DNA of 64,000 nt from Isoetes taiwanensis (lineage: Eukaryota > Streptophyta > Lycopodiopsida > Isoetales > Isoetaceae), in NCBI GenBank assembly GCA_021234155.1, contig JAJEKV010000005.1, forward strand, positions 26,258,620 to 26,322,619, given 5' to 3'. Numbering within the stretch: position 1 is the first letter of the stretch; the number at the start of each line of letters is the position of its first letter. Below the pieces are notes generated by a model. That model was not told the DNA's origin. It was given only the letters and a program-made list of their open reading frames with translations, and made no database searches. Of this stretch, positions 1 to 9,848 are shown one piece after another. Both the position numbers and the translations under genes were made by a program.

Positions 1-548
1 AATCGAACTTTTCATTTTTTGTTATCACCATAGGATTCAACTCGAGCCGTTGTGGGTTCCCCGTTTGGACAATGAGTGGGTTGACTATTTGTCTAAGATT
101 TGTAAGTTTGATGAGTTCTCCCTTTCCTTTGAGGCTTTTAGCTTGATTGAGTCTCGATGTGGCCCTCACCATGTCGACCACTTTGCTAGCCCATCTAATG
201 CTTCCCGTCTTCAATACCAAGGATGCTTACCCTTTTCAGATTCCCCCTGATGCTTTTTCCTACAATTGGCGCTTATTCAATAATTTCTGCTTTCCTCCTG
301 CCTCCTTAGTCCCTGCTGTCTTGCACCATGCTCGCCTATGTCATGGTCGCTTAACATTGGTTGTCTTTTCATGGCCTTCTGCCCCTTGGTGGTCGTTGGT
401 CGCTTCTAACACGAACTCCTGGCAACCATTTGTGGTAGATGCATTGTCTTTTCATGAGTTTTCTCGTGCTTTGCTTCTGTCGGTCTCGCGTCTTGCGGGT
501 GACAAACGACATGTGCCTTTATTTGCTCTATGTTGTGTATTTGAATAA
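1..548 (+). pseudogene. DIRS RT/RNase H ORF, C-terminal end, frameshifted
   Basis: The first ~205 bases, read in frame 2, give the tail of a DIRS RNase H region (WVPRLDNEWVDYLSK, then GPHHVDHFAS). The similarity then jumps to frame 3 (from about base 190), which continues with FNTKDAYPF, DAFSYNW, FPPASLVP and WPSAPWW up to the stop at 546-548. A one- or two-base indel near 190-210 therefore breaks the ORF. In DIRS elements this region links the RNase H domain to the end of the polymerase ORF, directly upstream of the recombinase. The polymerase catalytic motifs lie left of the window. Confidence 0.8.
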
Positions 549-583
549 GGTTGGTGATGTGATTTGTTTCTGATTATGTTTAT

Positions 584-1558
584 GTGGTGCGTGTTTCAGA
601 TGTCTTACCGCATTTTTCTACAGTATTCCCTGTTTTTGTGGCTCCTATCCTCACCTCCGTTCTTCAATCCCATGCTACTTCTACCCTTCTTGCTTATGCC
701 TCTGTTTGGCGGCGGTTCCAATCTTGGTGCTTGTCCCACGGTGCCCCTTTTCTTCCTGCTTCATCCATCTATGTCGCGGCCTTCTTCACCTCTTCTGTGT
801 CTTTTCGCCAACGCCTCGCCTCGATGGGTGATGCTTCTGCTGCCATCTCATTTTTTCACAGCTTGATTAATGCCCCTTCTCCGTGTTCAGGTCCTTTACC
901 TTCATTGGTCCGCCAGTCTGCCCCTCAGCTTCGGTCAACCCCTCGACCACGGTTGCCCCTCACTGCTGCTCACGTCCATCTTGTTATGTTATCTTTTGCC
1001 CCGACCCATGCGGAGTGGCGAGACTTGATGAAAGCCTCTTTGGTTACCTTATGTTTGGCTGGATTTCTCTGTATTTTCGAGGCCCTTCATTTGAATTGGC
1101 GAGACCTGGCCTTTTTTCCGGATCATGTCTGCATGGCAATCCGGAAGTCTAAATGTGACCAGATTGCGGCTGGTCAGGAAGTCTTGATTGCACGTACTGG
1201 TTCGATTTCTTGCCCTGTCCATCTCTTGCAGCGCTTGTTTTTCGCTTGCTCGTTCCATGTCATTGATCCTCCTGAGGGTGGACCCTTGTTTCGATCCTCT
1301 TTGACCTCTTGTCGTGCTTTGTTTTATTCCACCGTGCGTGCATGGTGGTTTGAGTGCTTGCGTCACATTGGTTTAGTTCCCCATCTTTTTGGTATTCATG
1401 CGGGGCGTCGTGGAGGGGCCAAGGCGGCCTTTGCAGCTGCAGTTTCTGCTGAGGTGGTGCGCTCTCATGGCCGTTGGCGTTCTGCTTCATCTCATGCTCG
1501 CTATATTCTACCCAGTATTGAAGAGCGACTCACTGTCTCTCGCAGTATCGGCCTGTGA
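584..1558 (+). CDS. DIRS tyrosine recombinase, catalytic Arg lost
   Basis: A 324-residue reading frame resembling DIRS tyrosine recombinases, which insert the circular cDNA by site-specific recombination. Residues about 25-110 match the N-terminal SAM-like fold (LLAYASVWRRFQSW). The catalytic domain follows: a Lys in the RKSKCDQ strand (188-190), the HAGR motif (H272, R275), SHGRW (H295) and ARY (Y307, the nucleophile). The first catalytic Arg, expected in the G-F-L-R-x-x-E-A-L box, is Cys163 (TGT at 1070-1072), a change explained by CGT to TGT. The frame is open from 563, but the first in-frame ATG is at residue 81. The start at 584 is a GTG, so the true start is uncertain. The stop lies 26 bases before the B1 repeat. 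Family assignment is firm; activity is unlikely. Confidence 0.92.
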   Translation: MVRVSDVLPHFSTVFPVFVAPILTSVLQSHATSTLLAYASVWRRFQSWCLSHGAPFLPASSIYVAAFFTSSVSFRQRLASMGDASAAISFFHSLINAPSPCSGPLPSLVRQSAPQLRSTPRPRLPLTAAHVHLVMLSFAPTHAEWRDLMKASLVTLCLAGFLCIFEALHLNWRDLAFFPDHVCMAIRKSKCDQIAAGQEVLIARTGSISCPVHLLQRLFFACSFHVIDPPEGGPLFRSSLTSCRALFYSTVRAWWFECLRHIGLVPHLFGIHAGRRGGAKAAFAAAVSAEVVRSHGRWRSASSHARYILPSIEERLTVSRSIGL

Positions 1559-1584
1559 TAGTTGGAGGTAGGTTCCTCTTTATG

Positions 1585-1623
1585 TCGGTTATTGTTGTTT
1601 TACAAAGGACCTTTCCCTAGAAT
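1585..1623 (+). repeat. Element 1 internal B1 repeat
   Basis: A 39-bp stretch ending in CTTTCCCTAGAAT that recurs without mismatch at 2735-2773. It is the left half of the internal B1-A2 junction and starts 27 bases after the recombinase stop. Confidence 0.9.
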
Positions 1624-1672
1624 GCTATGGTTCTCTTCTTATATAGAAGAGAACCATCATTCTAGGGAAAGG
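1610..1672. repeat. Element 1 palindrome across the B1/A2 junction
   Basis: The left arm begins CCTTTCCCTAGAATG and the right arm ends ATTCTAGGGAAAGG. The middle pairs GGTTCTCTTC with GAAGAGAACC around a short TATA loop. The B1/A2 junction (1623/1624) lies in the left arm, so the end of B and the start of A are complementary. This matches the internal complementary region of DIRS elements, thought to help circularise cDNA. Confidence 0.85.
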
Positions 1673-1680
1673 GACGTCTG

Positions 1681-2734
<1,054 letters not shown>

Positions 2735-2773
2735 TCGGTTATTGTTGTTTTACAAAGGACCTTTCCCTAGAAT
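2735..2773 (+). repeat. Element 1 terminal B2 repeat
   Basis: An exact copy of 1585-1623. The match stops at ...TAGAAT (2773), which marks the right end of the element. The next bases (ATACTTTTTAAG) are not shared with the internal junction and are taken as flanking DNA. Confidence 0.88.
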
Positions 2774-3306
2774 ATACTTTTTAAGAACTTTTTTGGTTTA
2801 TCTTTATAAGGCCTTATTATTTCAAAACCCACAAAGACGAAGGTAGCTAGGAGTTTTTGTTGGACAACCGCTTGAATGTCGGAGGATGCCCAAATGAGCT
2901 GGGCGTCCTACCTGACCCATATAGACTGTTGCAAGGGGTAATGCAATTCCTGAACTCGGGGGTTTGCTTGATCCTAATAAGCTTGACTTTCCCTGTGCTT
3001 GAGCTTGAGCTTGTGCTTGATTCTGGAACTTAAATTTTGATGGTTCACTGGCAGATTGTGTTGAATTACCATAAATTGATTATATCTAGTTTTCCAGGTG
3101 TAGGCATGGTAGAATTTAGGGTCACTTTTGAATTCATGCAGCAGAACATGAAAGAGGAGATGAATGGGAGAGGCTTGGTTATTTCTAGAGCTTAACCATG
3201 GCTGAACAAGCTAGAAGACCTGCAAAAGGCAACATTACAAACTATATGCGGAAGATCATTGTAATGCAATAATAATAATAATCATATGTATCTTCATATA
3301 AGCTTT
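2774..3306. other. Intergenic, nothing recognised
   Basis: AT-rich sequence with no convincing coding region or repeat ends. A short CTTGAGCTTGAGCTTGTGCTTGA run near 3000 is a minor imperfect repeat. Confidence 0.5.
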
Positions 3307-3491
3307 TATTGATATTGATATTGATATTGATATTGATATTGATATTGATATTGATATTGATATTGATATTGATATTGATATTGATATTGATATTGATATT
3401 GATATTGATATTGATATTGATATTGATATTGATATTGATATTGATATTGATATTGATATTGATATTGATATTGATATTGATATTGATATTG
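3307..3491. repeat. (TATTGA)n hexamer satellite
   Basis: About 30 near-perfect head-to-tail copies of TATTGA. The ORFs through it (Ile-Ser, Tyr-Gln or Ile-Leu repeats) are artefacts. A poly(A) tract follows at 3529-3555. Confidence 0.97.
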
Positions 3492-3528
3492 GTATGTTAT
3501 GGGAGATGTTTTTTTGGTTTTGAACCAC

Positions 3529-3555
3529 AAAAAAAAAAAAAAAAAAAAAAAAAAA
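3529..3555. repeat. Poly(A) tract
   Basis: Uninterrupted run of about 27 A after CCAC. It could be a retroposon tail, but no matching target duplication was found. Confidence 0.9.
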
Positions 3556-3620
3556 CATTGGCAAATTCATAAATAATATATAGAGAAATGCGCATAAAGA
3601 TAAAGATAAAAATAATATGG

Positions 3621-3751
3621 GTCCATTCGCACTTGCGTTAAGTTAGGTTAAGTTAAAAAATTTAACTACTTGGTGAAACTTAACTATAACAACTGCATTC
3701 ACACTAAAAATAGTTAAGTCTCGGTTAAATAACTTAACCAAGATAAGTCGG
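3621..3751. repeat. GTTAAG-rich dispersed repeat, copy 1
   Basis: Starts GTCCATTCGCAC and contains GTTAAGTTAGGTTAAGTTAA, then TTCACACTAAAAATAGTTAAG, ending with inverted TTAACT/AGTTAA words. A diverged relative lies at 52787-52974 with the same order of words, suggesting a small foldback, MITE-like family. Ends are approximate. Confidence 0.55.
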
Positions 3752-3842
3752 TTTTCGATCAAGCAAAGAGATATACGTACATATGGCAAAAGAAAAAATA
3801 AGCAATCGACAAACTTTTCTACGGTTAGAAGCAAATTGTGAG

Positions 3843-4362
3843 TGTCATGAACCTACTCAAAAACAAGGAAAAATACGTGGAAAATACGCAAGAAATACAG
3901 AAGAAATACGCCAAGATTGGCAAAGAATCTGATATATGAACAGAAATCAAGAATACAATGGCCCGAAGACAAGCATGAATACGAGACAGATGCCTAGAAG
4001 GCTCAAGACTGGCGTTGAACCGGAATGGTTCGACAAGAAGGAGGTGCCTCCTTATATATCTAGGCCAACGGTCAGGATCGCGCCACTCCAATGGATGAGA
4101 TCTTGCCAAGTGTCGTGCATGCATTTAGGTTCTAGAATGTTCTAGAACCTCCTGGAGATAGTCCTACATATGAGAGAGACGTGAGATAATATCTTCAACA
4201 AATATTAGTAGCGCACTTGGCAAAAGAGTATGACTCGCAATTGGAAGGTTGCGAGTTCAAACCCTGTCTTGTGCAACTACCTTTTTGCATCCGTGTGACG
4301 ACCATTTTTTGTACATACGAGTATAATGTTCGTATAATACGAATGTCCATATGGTCGTGACA
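3843..4362 (-). repeat. Chromovirus 3' LTR (520 bp)
   Basis: Begins TGTCATGAACC and ends GGTCGTGACA in plus orientation. It is flanked outside by GTGAG and inside by the polypurine tract. It is closely similar to 9554-9848 plus about 10765-10937, apart from an 11-bp indel and scattered substitutions. It includes a tRNA-like segment at 4208-4280. Confidence 0.93.
4208..4280 (+). other. tRNA-like Pol III promoter segment in the 3' LTR
   Basis: A ~73-base segment beginning GTAGCGCACTTGG (A-box-like) with GCGAGTTCAAACCC (B-box) about 45 bases on, and ends GTAG/CTAC that can pair. A strong stem ACTCGCAA/TTGCGAGT takes the place of a normal anticodon arm, so it is not a functional tRNA. The same segment is in the 5' LTR (10787-10857). 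Relative to the retrotransposon it is antisense and lies in U3. Confidence 0.55.
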
Positions 4363-4543
4363 CCATCCCCCTCCTACGACGGCGACGAGTCCTCGGAGCT
4401 GGAGCCAGAGTACTCAAACTTGGCTTGTCCGGGTAACGTCGATGAAACTCTGCAATCTTATCAAGAGCGTTACTTAGATTCTCGGCAGGCTCCCAGGTTC
4501 TATCACTTAGCGAGTAACCTTCCCAATCGACAAAGTAATACAA
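4277..4543 (-). pseudogene. Chromodomain, C-terminus of the gypsy polyprotein
   Basis: Residues YYFVDWEGYSLSDRTWEP are a typical chromodomain, with the aromatic Y, W and later positions of the methyl-lysine cage and the TWEPAENL helix start. In chromoviruses this domain follows the integrase and directs insertion to marked chromatin. An Arg-rich tail (RRRRRRG) follows, and the frame then runs through the polypurine tract and 86 bases into the LTR before the stop at 4277. The upstream integrase part is in another frame. Confidence 0.9.
4363..4374 (-). other. Polypurine tract
   Basis: On the minus strand GGAGGGGGATGG sits directly against the 3' LTR. That is the expected site of plus-strand priming and independently fixes the inner LTR border at 4362. 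Confidence 0.88.
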
Positions 4544-4609
4544 TCGTCGACGAAGAAACTTGGAGTCCAGAATCTCTCGAACCTCAAACTCCTCATGATT
4601 ATCAATTTC

Positions 4610-4990
4610 TACTCATGGTGGCGGCGAAGGAATGCGATCTGGGAAAGTATTGACTGTGTAGGGCTCCAATAGAGAAACATGAAATACCGGGTGAAGCCGA
4701 ACAGCTGGAGGGAGCTCGAGCCGGAATGCCACATTGCTGATCTGAGCCGTGATCCAGTAAGGATCAAGGCGATGATAGTCAAGCTTATTGCAGGGACGTG
4801 AGGTAGGGAGGTCCCTATGAAGAAGCCAGACAAGGTCACCCACGTGAAATTTAGGAGCTTCCTGCCGATACAAATCAGTATAATGGCGATAGCGTTCCTG
4901 TGCTCGGTGAAGATGATGCTGAAGGTCTGATTGAAGAGCCTGGAGTTTCTCAAGTCGAGACTCAGCACTAGGATTGACGGAGTCACCGCC
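4610..4990 (-). pseudogene. Integrase C-terminal domain (GPY/F-like)
   Basis: The minus frame contains PKFHVGDLVWLL, then YHRLDPYWITAQI (variant of the GPY/F motif) and HPVFHVSLLEPY, the usual C-terminal integrase module before a chromodomain. It is out of frame with the integrase core upstream, so indels separate them. Confidence 0.85.
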
Positions 4991-5028
4991 AGCGACGCTA
5001 AGGGACGAACGAGAATGCTGACCAGAGT

Positions 5029-5675
5029 TTAGAAAGAATGGAGTCTGGCCAGTACTGAATTATTATAGGCAAACTCAGCTAGTAGAAGATAATCAACCCA
5101 ATCATCAACCCAATCATCCTGCTGATAACTGATGAAACACCTTAAATATTGCTCCAGAGTCTGATTAGTGCACTCCGCCTGCCCATTACTTTCTGGATGA
5201 TGACCAGATGTCAGTGAGAGGTCGATATACAATAACTCCAAAAGCCGCTTCCAAAAACCTGCAACGAACTGTGGTCCACGATCCCTGACGATAGTATTGG
5301 GCAAGCCGTGAAGTTTAACTACTTCACGAAGAAGAAGATTCGTTGTGCCCTCACTGGTGATGGTGACATTGCAGGGAATAAAATGAGCCATCTTAGAGAA
5401 ACGATCAACAACAACCATGATGGCATTATAACCCCGAGAGACTGGCAACTCTGGAATAAAGTCTATAGAAATGCTCTTCCAAGGTCCATCTGGTATCGGC
5501 AGTGGCTGAAGAAGGCCATGAGGAAGATGTCTTGGAACTTTCGCTCGACATCAGATGTCACATGATCGAATAAAAGCTTCGGTAGAGCGACGAAGCCCAG
5601 GCCACCAATACTCTCGACTAATAAGTTCAAGAGTCTTGGCTACTCTAAAATGTCCGGCCATAGGTGAATCATGGC
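5029..5675 (-). pseudogene. Gypsy integrase zinc finger and core, interrupted
   Basis: Minus-strand reading begins CHDSPMAGHF and runs through the HHCC zinc-binding region (YWWPGLRRSTEAF, CDI/CRAKVP with a frameshift). The catalytic core follows: IDFIPELP (first Asp), DRGPQF (second Asp) and HPESNGQAE (Glu), then LRCF and AEFAYNNS. A small tandem duplication repeats DDWV. The N-terminal end of the integrase is separated from the upstream linker by the inverted insert at 5676-5984. Confidence 0.92.
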
Positions 5676-5984
5676 ACTTTGTTAGCAAATGTGAGAAGTG
5701 TCAAAGGCATAAACAATTAACAGGCCACAATAATATGCCATTCCACCCTATTTTGAGTGTTGGTCCGTTTCATATGTGGGGATTGGATTACATTGGGCCT
5801 ATCAATCCTCCATCTTCCAAAGGTCATAAGTATATCTTGGCAGCCACATGCATGTTTACAAAGTGAGTTGAAGCAATTCCAGCAAAGCATGCTACAGAAA
5901 ATACCACAGTAAGCTTTCTTTATCACAATTTGATTTCTCGGTTTGGTGTTCCAACCATTCTTTTGTCTGATCGGGGAACTCATT
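5676..5984 (+). mobile_element. Inverted fragment of a different gypsy integrase
   Basis: Read on the plus strand, opposite to its host, this segment gives KCEKCQRHK (zinc-finger cysteines), WGLDYIGP (first core Asp), KYILAATCMFTK, a stop, VEAIPAKHATE, then SRFGVPTILLSDRGTHF (second core Asp). It belongs to a different gypsy lineage from the host chromovirus. It is flanked on both sides by TCATGGC (5669-5675 and 5985-5991). In the host it separates VPDGASRLR from CHDSPMAGHF with almost nothing missing. Confidence 0.85.
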
Positions 5985-5991
5985 TCATGGC

Positions 5992-7108
5992 CCGAAGCCT
6001 AGAAGCACCATCTGGCACATACAGAAGCCCATCATGGAACAGGAGTCCATCTCGATCCTCAAAATGATCATAGTCAGATCGCATTTGCTGAGAAGATGAT
6101 GCAGATCCAAGGTGTGAGAATACATCTTGAGCCAATGGATTGGAGGGCAGAGATGCTCGAATAGACTCCAATAAGGGCGTATCATGAGGCCTCTCAAACA
6201 AAGTGAGGGCCATAAGCTGGAACCGATCAGACCCTAGAATAACCTGTGATTGCTGGTCAAATGCAGGATCACCTAGCTTGAGCTCAAGGTAGAAGCATCT
6301 AGACAAGGCATTAGGCTTCCGTTGGAGGGATCGAGGGGTACTTGATCACGAAATCAATCCGAGATAATACTTGAGTATGCCACCGGGCCTGGCGACGGTT
6401 GAGCACTCGAGCAGACTGAAAATATTATAGATTTCGATGATCTGTGTAGACTGTGACCTTATAAGGAGATCCCTCTAGGAAACGTCTCCACTCCTCGAAA
6501 GAATCCACTATCGCCAACAACTCCTTGTCATAAATGGGATAGTTGATTTTAGCAGCCTGAAACTTCCGTGAGTGATAGGTGATTGGATGCAATTCATGGT
6601 CATCCCCCTCCTGTGACAGGATCCCACCAAGCGCAAAATCAGAAGCATCCGCTTCGACAACATATGGGCGCAAAGGATCTGCATGAGCAAGAACTGGCGC
6701 CGTAGTGAAAGCATGCTTCAAGGTAATGAAAGCAGATTCTGCTTCCACAGTCCATTCAAATGGCACGTCCTTAACTGTGACGCGTGTCAAAGGAAGGGCG
6801 ATCTCTGAATAATCTCGAATGAAGCGCCGATAGAAATTGGCAAACCCAAGAAAACACTGAACATCTTGAACGGATGAAGGTGTTTGCCACTCCATAACAG
6901 TGCTGACCTTTTCGGGGTCCATAGAGATTCCATGTGGAGTGATGCAATAGCCAAGGAACTCCACATTATCCTGCGCGAACTTGACACTTCTCAAGTTTGG
7001 CATATAACCCATGTTCACGAAGCTTCTGAAGAACCTGTCGAACATGCCTCTCATGTTCTTCGAGAGTCTTAGAATAAATAAGAATATCATCCAAATAGAT
7101 GATAACAA
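5992..7108 (-). pseudogene. Gypsy RNase H and RT-IN linker
   Basis: The minus frame has the end of the RT thumb (FLGYCITPHGI, FLGFANFYRRFI), then RNase H: VVEADASDFALGGILSQ (first Asp), TYHSRKF, NYPIYDKELLAIV (Glu) and VTVYTDHRNL (third Asp). A frameshift near 6425 leads to YFQSARVLNRRQARW in another frame. The linker (QVILGSDRFQL through LYVPDGASRL) ends at the inverted insert. RNase H degrades the RNA of the RNA/DNA hybrid during reverse transcription. Confidence 0.9.
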
Positions 7109-7770
7109 AAGTGTCTAAGAACTCTCGAACATCATTGGCCATATGCTGGAATACTACCGGGGCATTGGTAAGTCCAAACGGCATAACTGTGTACTCAAAA
7201 TGGCCATACCGAGTACGAAAAGCTGTTTTCCACACATCACCCTCCCAGATCCGAATAAGATTGTAGGCACCCCTACGATCAATCTTCGTAAAATAATGCG
7301 CACCTTGGAGTCGCTCCAACAACTCTGGGATCAGAGGAAGCGGATACCGATTTGGTACTGTGATTTTATTGAGGCCGCGATAATCAACGACCAGACGCAG
7401 CGAATCATCCTTCTTTTTGACGAAGAAGATAGGCGCTCCAGCAGGGGACTGAGAATGTCGAATGAAGCCAGTGGCTAGATTCTCTTCAATATAATCCCGC
7501 AAAACCTTCAACTCAGCGGGAGATAGACCATATATCGGACCATATGGCGGCGTTGTCCACGGCTGCAAATCAATAAGACAATCATATGGACGATGCTCTG
7601 GGAGTTTGCTGGCCTTGACTTTGTCAAAAACATCAGAGAAATCGTCGTATTTATCTGGGAGCATTGGAGTAGACTTCGCTGGTGCCGAGCTAGCTGATGG
7701 GTGAACCTGGATTGCAAACACTGAACTAGGATCTTGCCTTCTAGATTTATTGAACTCGCGAAGAGAAATC
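7080..7770 (-). pseudogene. Gypsy reverse transcriptase
   Basis: Motifs in order on the minus strand: HRPYDCLIDL, GFIRHSQSPAGAPIFFVKKK, LRLVVDYRGLN, FTKIDRRGAYN (first catalytic Asp; the usual L is R), VMPFGLTNAP and YLDDILIYSK (YxDD catalytic pair). This core is well preserved and continuous. Confidence 0.94.
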
Positions 7771-8144
7771 TTTGAGATACGAAACCGAGGGCATGAGAAG
7801 CCTCTATAAAAGCAGGACAGGAACATGAGCAGGAACACGAACGTGAGCAGGAGCAATTGGAACATGAACTGGAGCATGAACTGGATCAAGAACTGGAGCA
7901 GGAGCAGGGACTGGAGCAAGAACTGGGGCAAGAGAAGAAACTGGAACTGGAGCAGGAGCAGAGCTGGAACATCATCAAGAATATGGTCAGAATCTGGGGC
8001 ATGAACTGGAGCAGAGGCAAGAGTCGAATCAGAACATGGAACGGAGACAGGAACAGCAAGGCCACGATACTGCACGGATCGAAGTCGATGTTGGTGTAGG
8101 GACCTGATATGCAGATGAACTGCAACTAGAAGTAGCACCAGCAA
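7771..8144 (-). other. Pro/Val-rich linker between protease and RT
   Basis: A low-complexity tract (on the plus strand GAGCAGGAACTGGAGC-like words) that in one minus frame reads as alternating Pro, Ala and Val. Adjacent frames read Leu/Phe-rich, and the long open frame that enters the RT uses one of these, so a frameshift lies within the repeat. Slippage in the repeat is the likely cause. Confidence 0.6.
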
Positions 8145-8183
8145 ATCGAAATGATCTAGTACCTGCGGGTTATGTAGTTCGAG

Positions 8184-8558
8184 CTAGGGCAGACCCAAGA
8201 CTATTGGCGCATGAGGGCTAGCAATGAGATTGAAGGAAATACTATAGGAAACTCCCTCGAACAAAACCTGAAGAGGCGCAGTACATTCTGTGACTGCACT
8301 CGAGGAGATCTCCCGTCCATCAATCACTTCGACAGAACCAGGATGCTCAACCTTGCTTCTAGGGATGGCGTGCTTACTGGCAAATGCACTATCCATAAAG
8401 CAGGCATTTGCACCACAATCAAGTTGTGCCAACACTTGCAATCCTCCAACTTCTGTTTTCAATGATATAGGGATGAAGAATGCCTTGCTGAGCTTATCCG
8501 ATGGAATAAATATGTCAAGAAATGGGAAGGAGTCTGAGAAAAGGCGGCCAGCCGACAA
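8184..8558 (-). pseudogene. Gypsy retropepsin-like protease
   Basis: The minus frame has VLAQLDCGANACFMD, a retropepsin active site with D-C-G-A in place of the usual D-S/T-G-A, then the flap region and IASPHAPIVLGLP, matching the conserved I-(V/L)-G hydrophobic motif. It normally cleaves the Gag-Pol polyprotein. It ends 14 codons before a stop near 8184 and is out of frame with gag. Confidence 0.85.
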
Positions 8559-8568
8559 GAGACTCCTA

Positions 8569-9472
8569 CTACTCGGACCGGCCCCTGAAGTTTTCCGACT
8601 GATTTGGGCGCTTCACCGGGCATCCACGAGCAATATGGCCAGCTCCTCCACAGTAGAGGCAAAGGTTAGCTTTTCTCTGATGTTGCTTCTCGGCGGCAGA
8701 TAAAGGTCCTCGAACTGCCCGATCAATCTGCATAGGCTCAGGTCTTGACCTGTTGAATTCTACTGATGACATCAGGGAGGACGTAGCTACAGGCACTTGT
8801 GTGATTGGGAAGACCTGACTACGTTTCTCGTTCCTACGTTCGAAGAGCCGATTATCACATCGAATGGCAAATCTGATGGCTTCTTCCAAACTCTGGGGAT
8901 CCTCCATAGACAACAACATATCTTTGACATCCTCACGTAACCCCCTTCGGAAACAATCTCGAAGTGCAACATCATCCCAGGTAGTATCTACCGCAATGTG
9001 ACGAAATTCTGATGCGTATACTGAAGCTGGACGAGAGCCTTGCCTTAGATTGCAAAGTTTTGTGACTGCTGTGCGCTGACGTTCAGTGTCTCCAAAGCAT
9101 GCCTCGAGCTCTGCAGTGAACGCAGCAAAATCTTGCAACTCTGAGGCTCCTTTCTCCAATAATGGAGCAAGCCAACTTAGAGCTGGCCCTGTGAGGAGAG
9201 AACCAATCAGCCCAACTTGTTCCTGGGCTATGGGATATCTATGAGGGTGGAGCTGGATCACAAGCTTGATCTGATTCAAAAAACCACGGAGCTTGGACCG
9301 AGTGCCGTCAAACTGGCAGACTGATCTTAGGCGCTGATAGCCTCAATCCAAAACTAGAAGCAGATTCATGTGAAGCAACACGTTCCTTTAGCTCTTTATT
9401 GTCCAACTGCAGCTGCAGGCATACCTGAACAAGCTGCTGGATCTGTTGTAATAACGTCGGAACCTCCTCCAT
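8569..9472 (-). pseudogene. Gypsy gag with zinc knuckle
   Basis: The probable start is the ATG at 9472 (MEEVPTLLQQIQQL, a coiled-coil N-terminus ending DNKELKERV). A one-base frameshift at about 9300 leads into QFDGTRSKLRGFL, the capsid-like GPALSWLAPLL, ACFGDTERQRTA and FRRGLREDVKDML, and a CX2CX4HX4C knuckle (CLYCGGAGHIARGC) near 8610. It would form the virus-like particle and bind the RNA. About 300 residues, normal for the family. Confidence 0.9.
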
Positions 9473-9537
9473 AGATATAAAATCACCAAATACGAGCAAA
9501 AAAATGCTTAGGGTCAGAGCAGGCAAGAACCGGTAAA

Positions 9538-9553
9538 GGATTTCGGTTCAAAC
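9538..9553 (-). other. Position of the primer-binding site (unusual)
   Basis: The bases next to the 5' LTR on the minus strand are GTTTGAACCGAAATCC. This does not begin with TGG as expected for a tRNA 3' end. Its complement (GGTTCAAAC) looks like a tRNA T-arm. Either priming is non-standard, the copy is mutated, or a short deletion removed the true site. Confidence 0.35.
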
Positions 9554-9848
9554 TATCATGAACCTACTCGAAAACAAGGAAAAATACATGGAAAATACGC
9601 AAGAAATACGCCAAGATCGGCAACAAATCTGATATATGAACATGAATCAAGAATACAATGGCCCAAAGGCAAGCAGGAACGTGAGATAGATGCCTAGAAG
9701 GCTCAAGACTGGCGTTGAACTGGAATGGTTCGACAAGAAGGAGGTGCCTTCTTATATATCTAGGCCAACGGTCAGGATCGCGCCATTCCAATGGATGAGA
9801 TCTCGCCAAGTGTCGCGCATGCATTTAGGTTCTAGAATGTTCTAGAAC

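Noticed and set aside
3307-3491. Regular repeats considered as a CRISPR array
   Set aside because: Simple 6-bp satellite without unique spacers, in a plant nuclear context; no cas genes anywhere.
3256-3572. Ile-Ser, Tyr-Gln and Ile-Leu repeat ORFs
   Set aside because: Translations of the TATTGA satellite, not genes.
4208-4280. Functional tRNA gene
   Set aside because: Only four acceptor pairs and a misplaced 8-bp stem; no normal anticodon arm. Kept only as a tRNA-like segment.
5555-5866. A plus-strand gene of 103 codons starting at 5555
   Set aside because: Its first third is the antisense of the chromovirus integrase; only the part from ~5676 is coding and it is a retrotransposon fragment.
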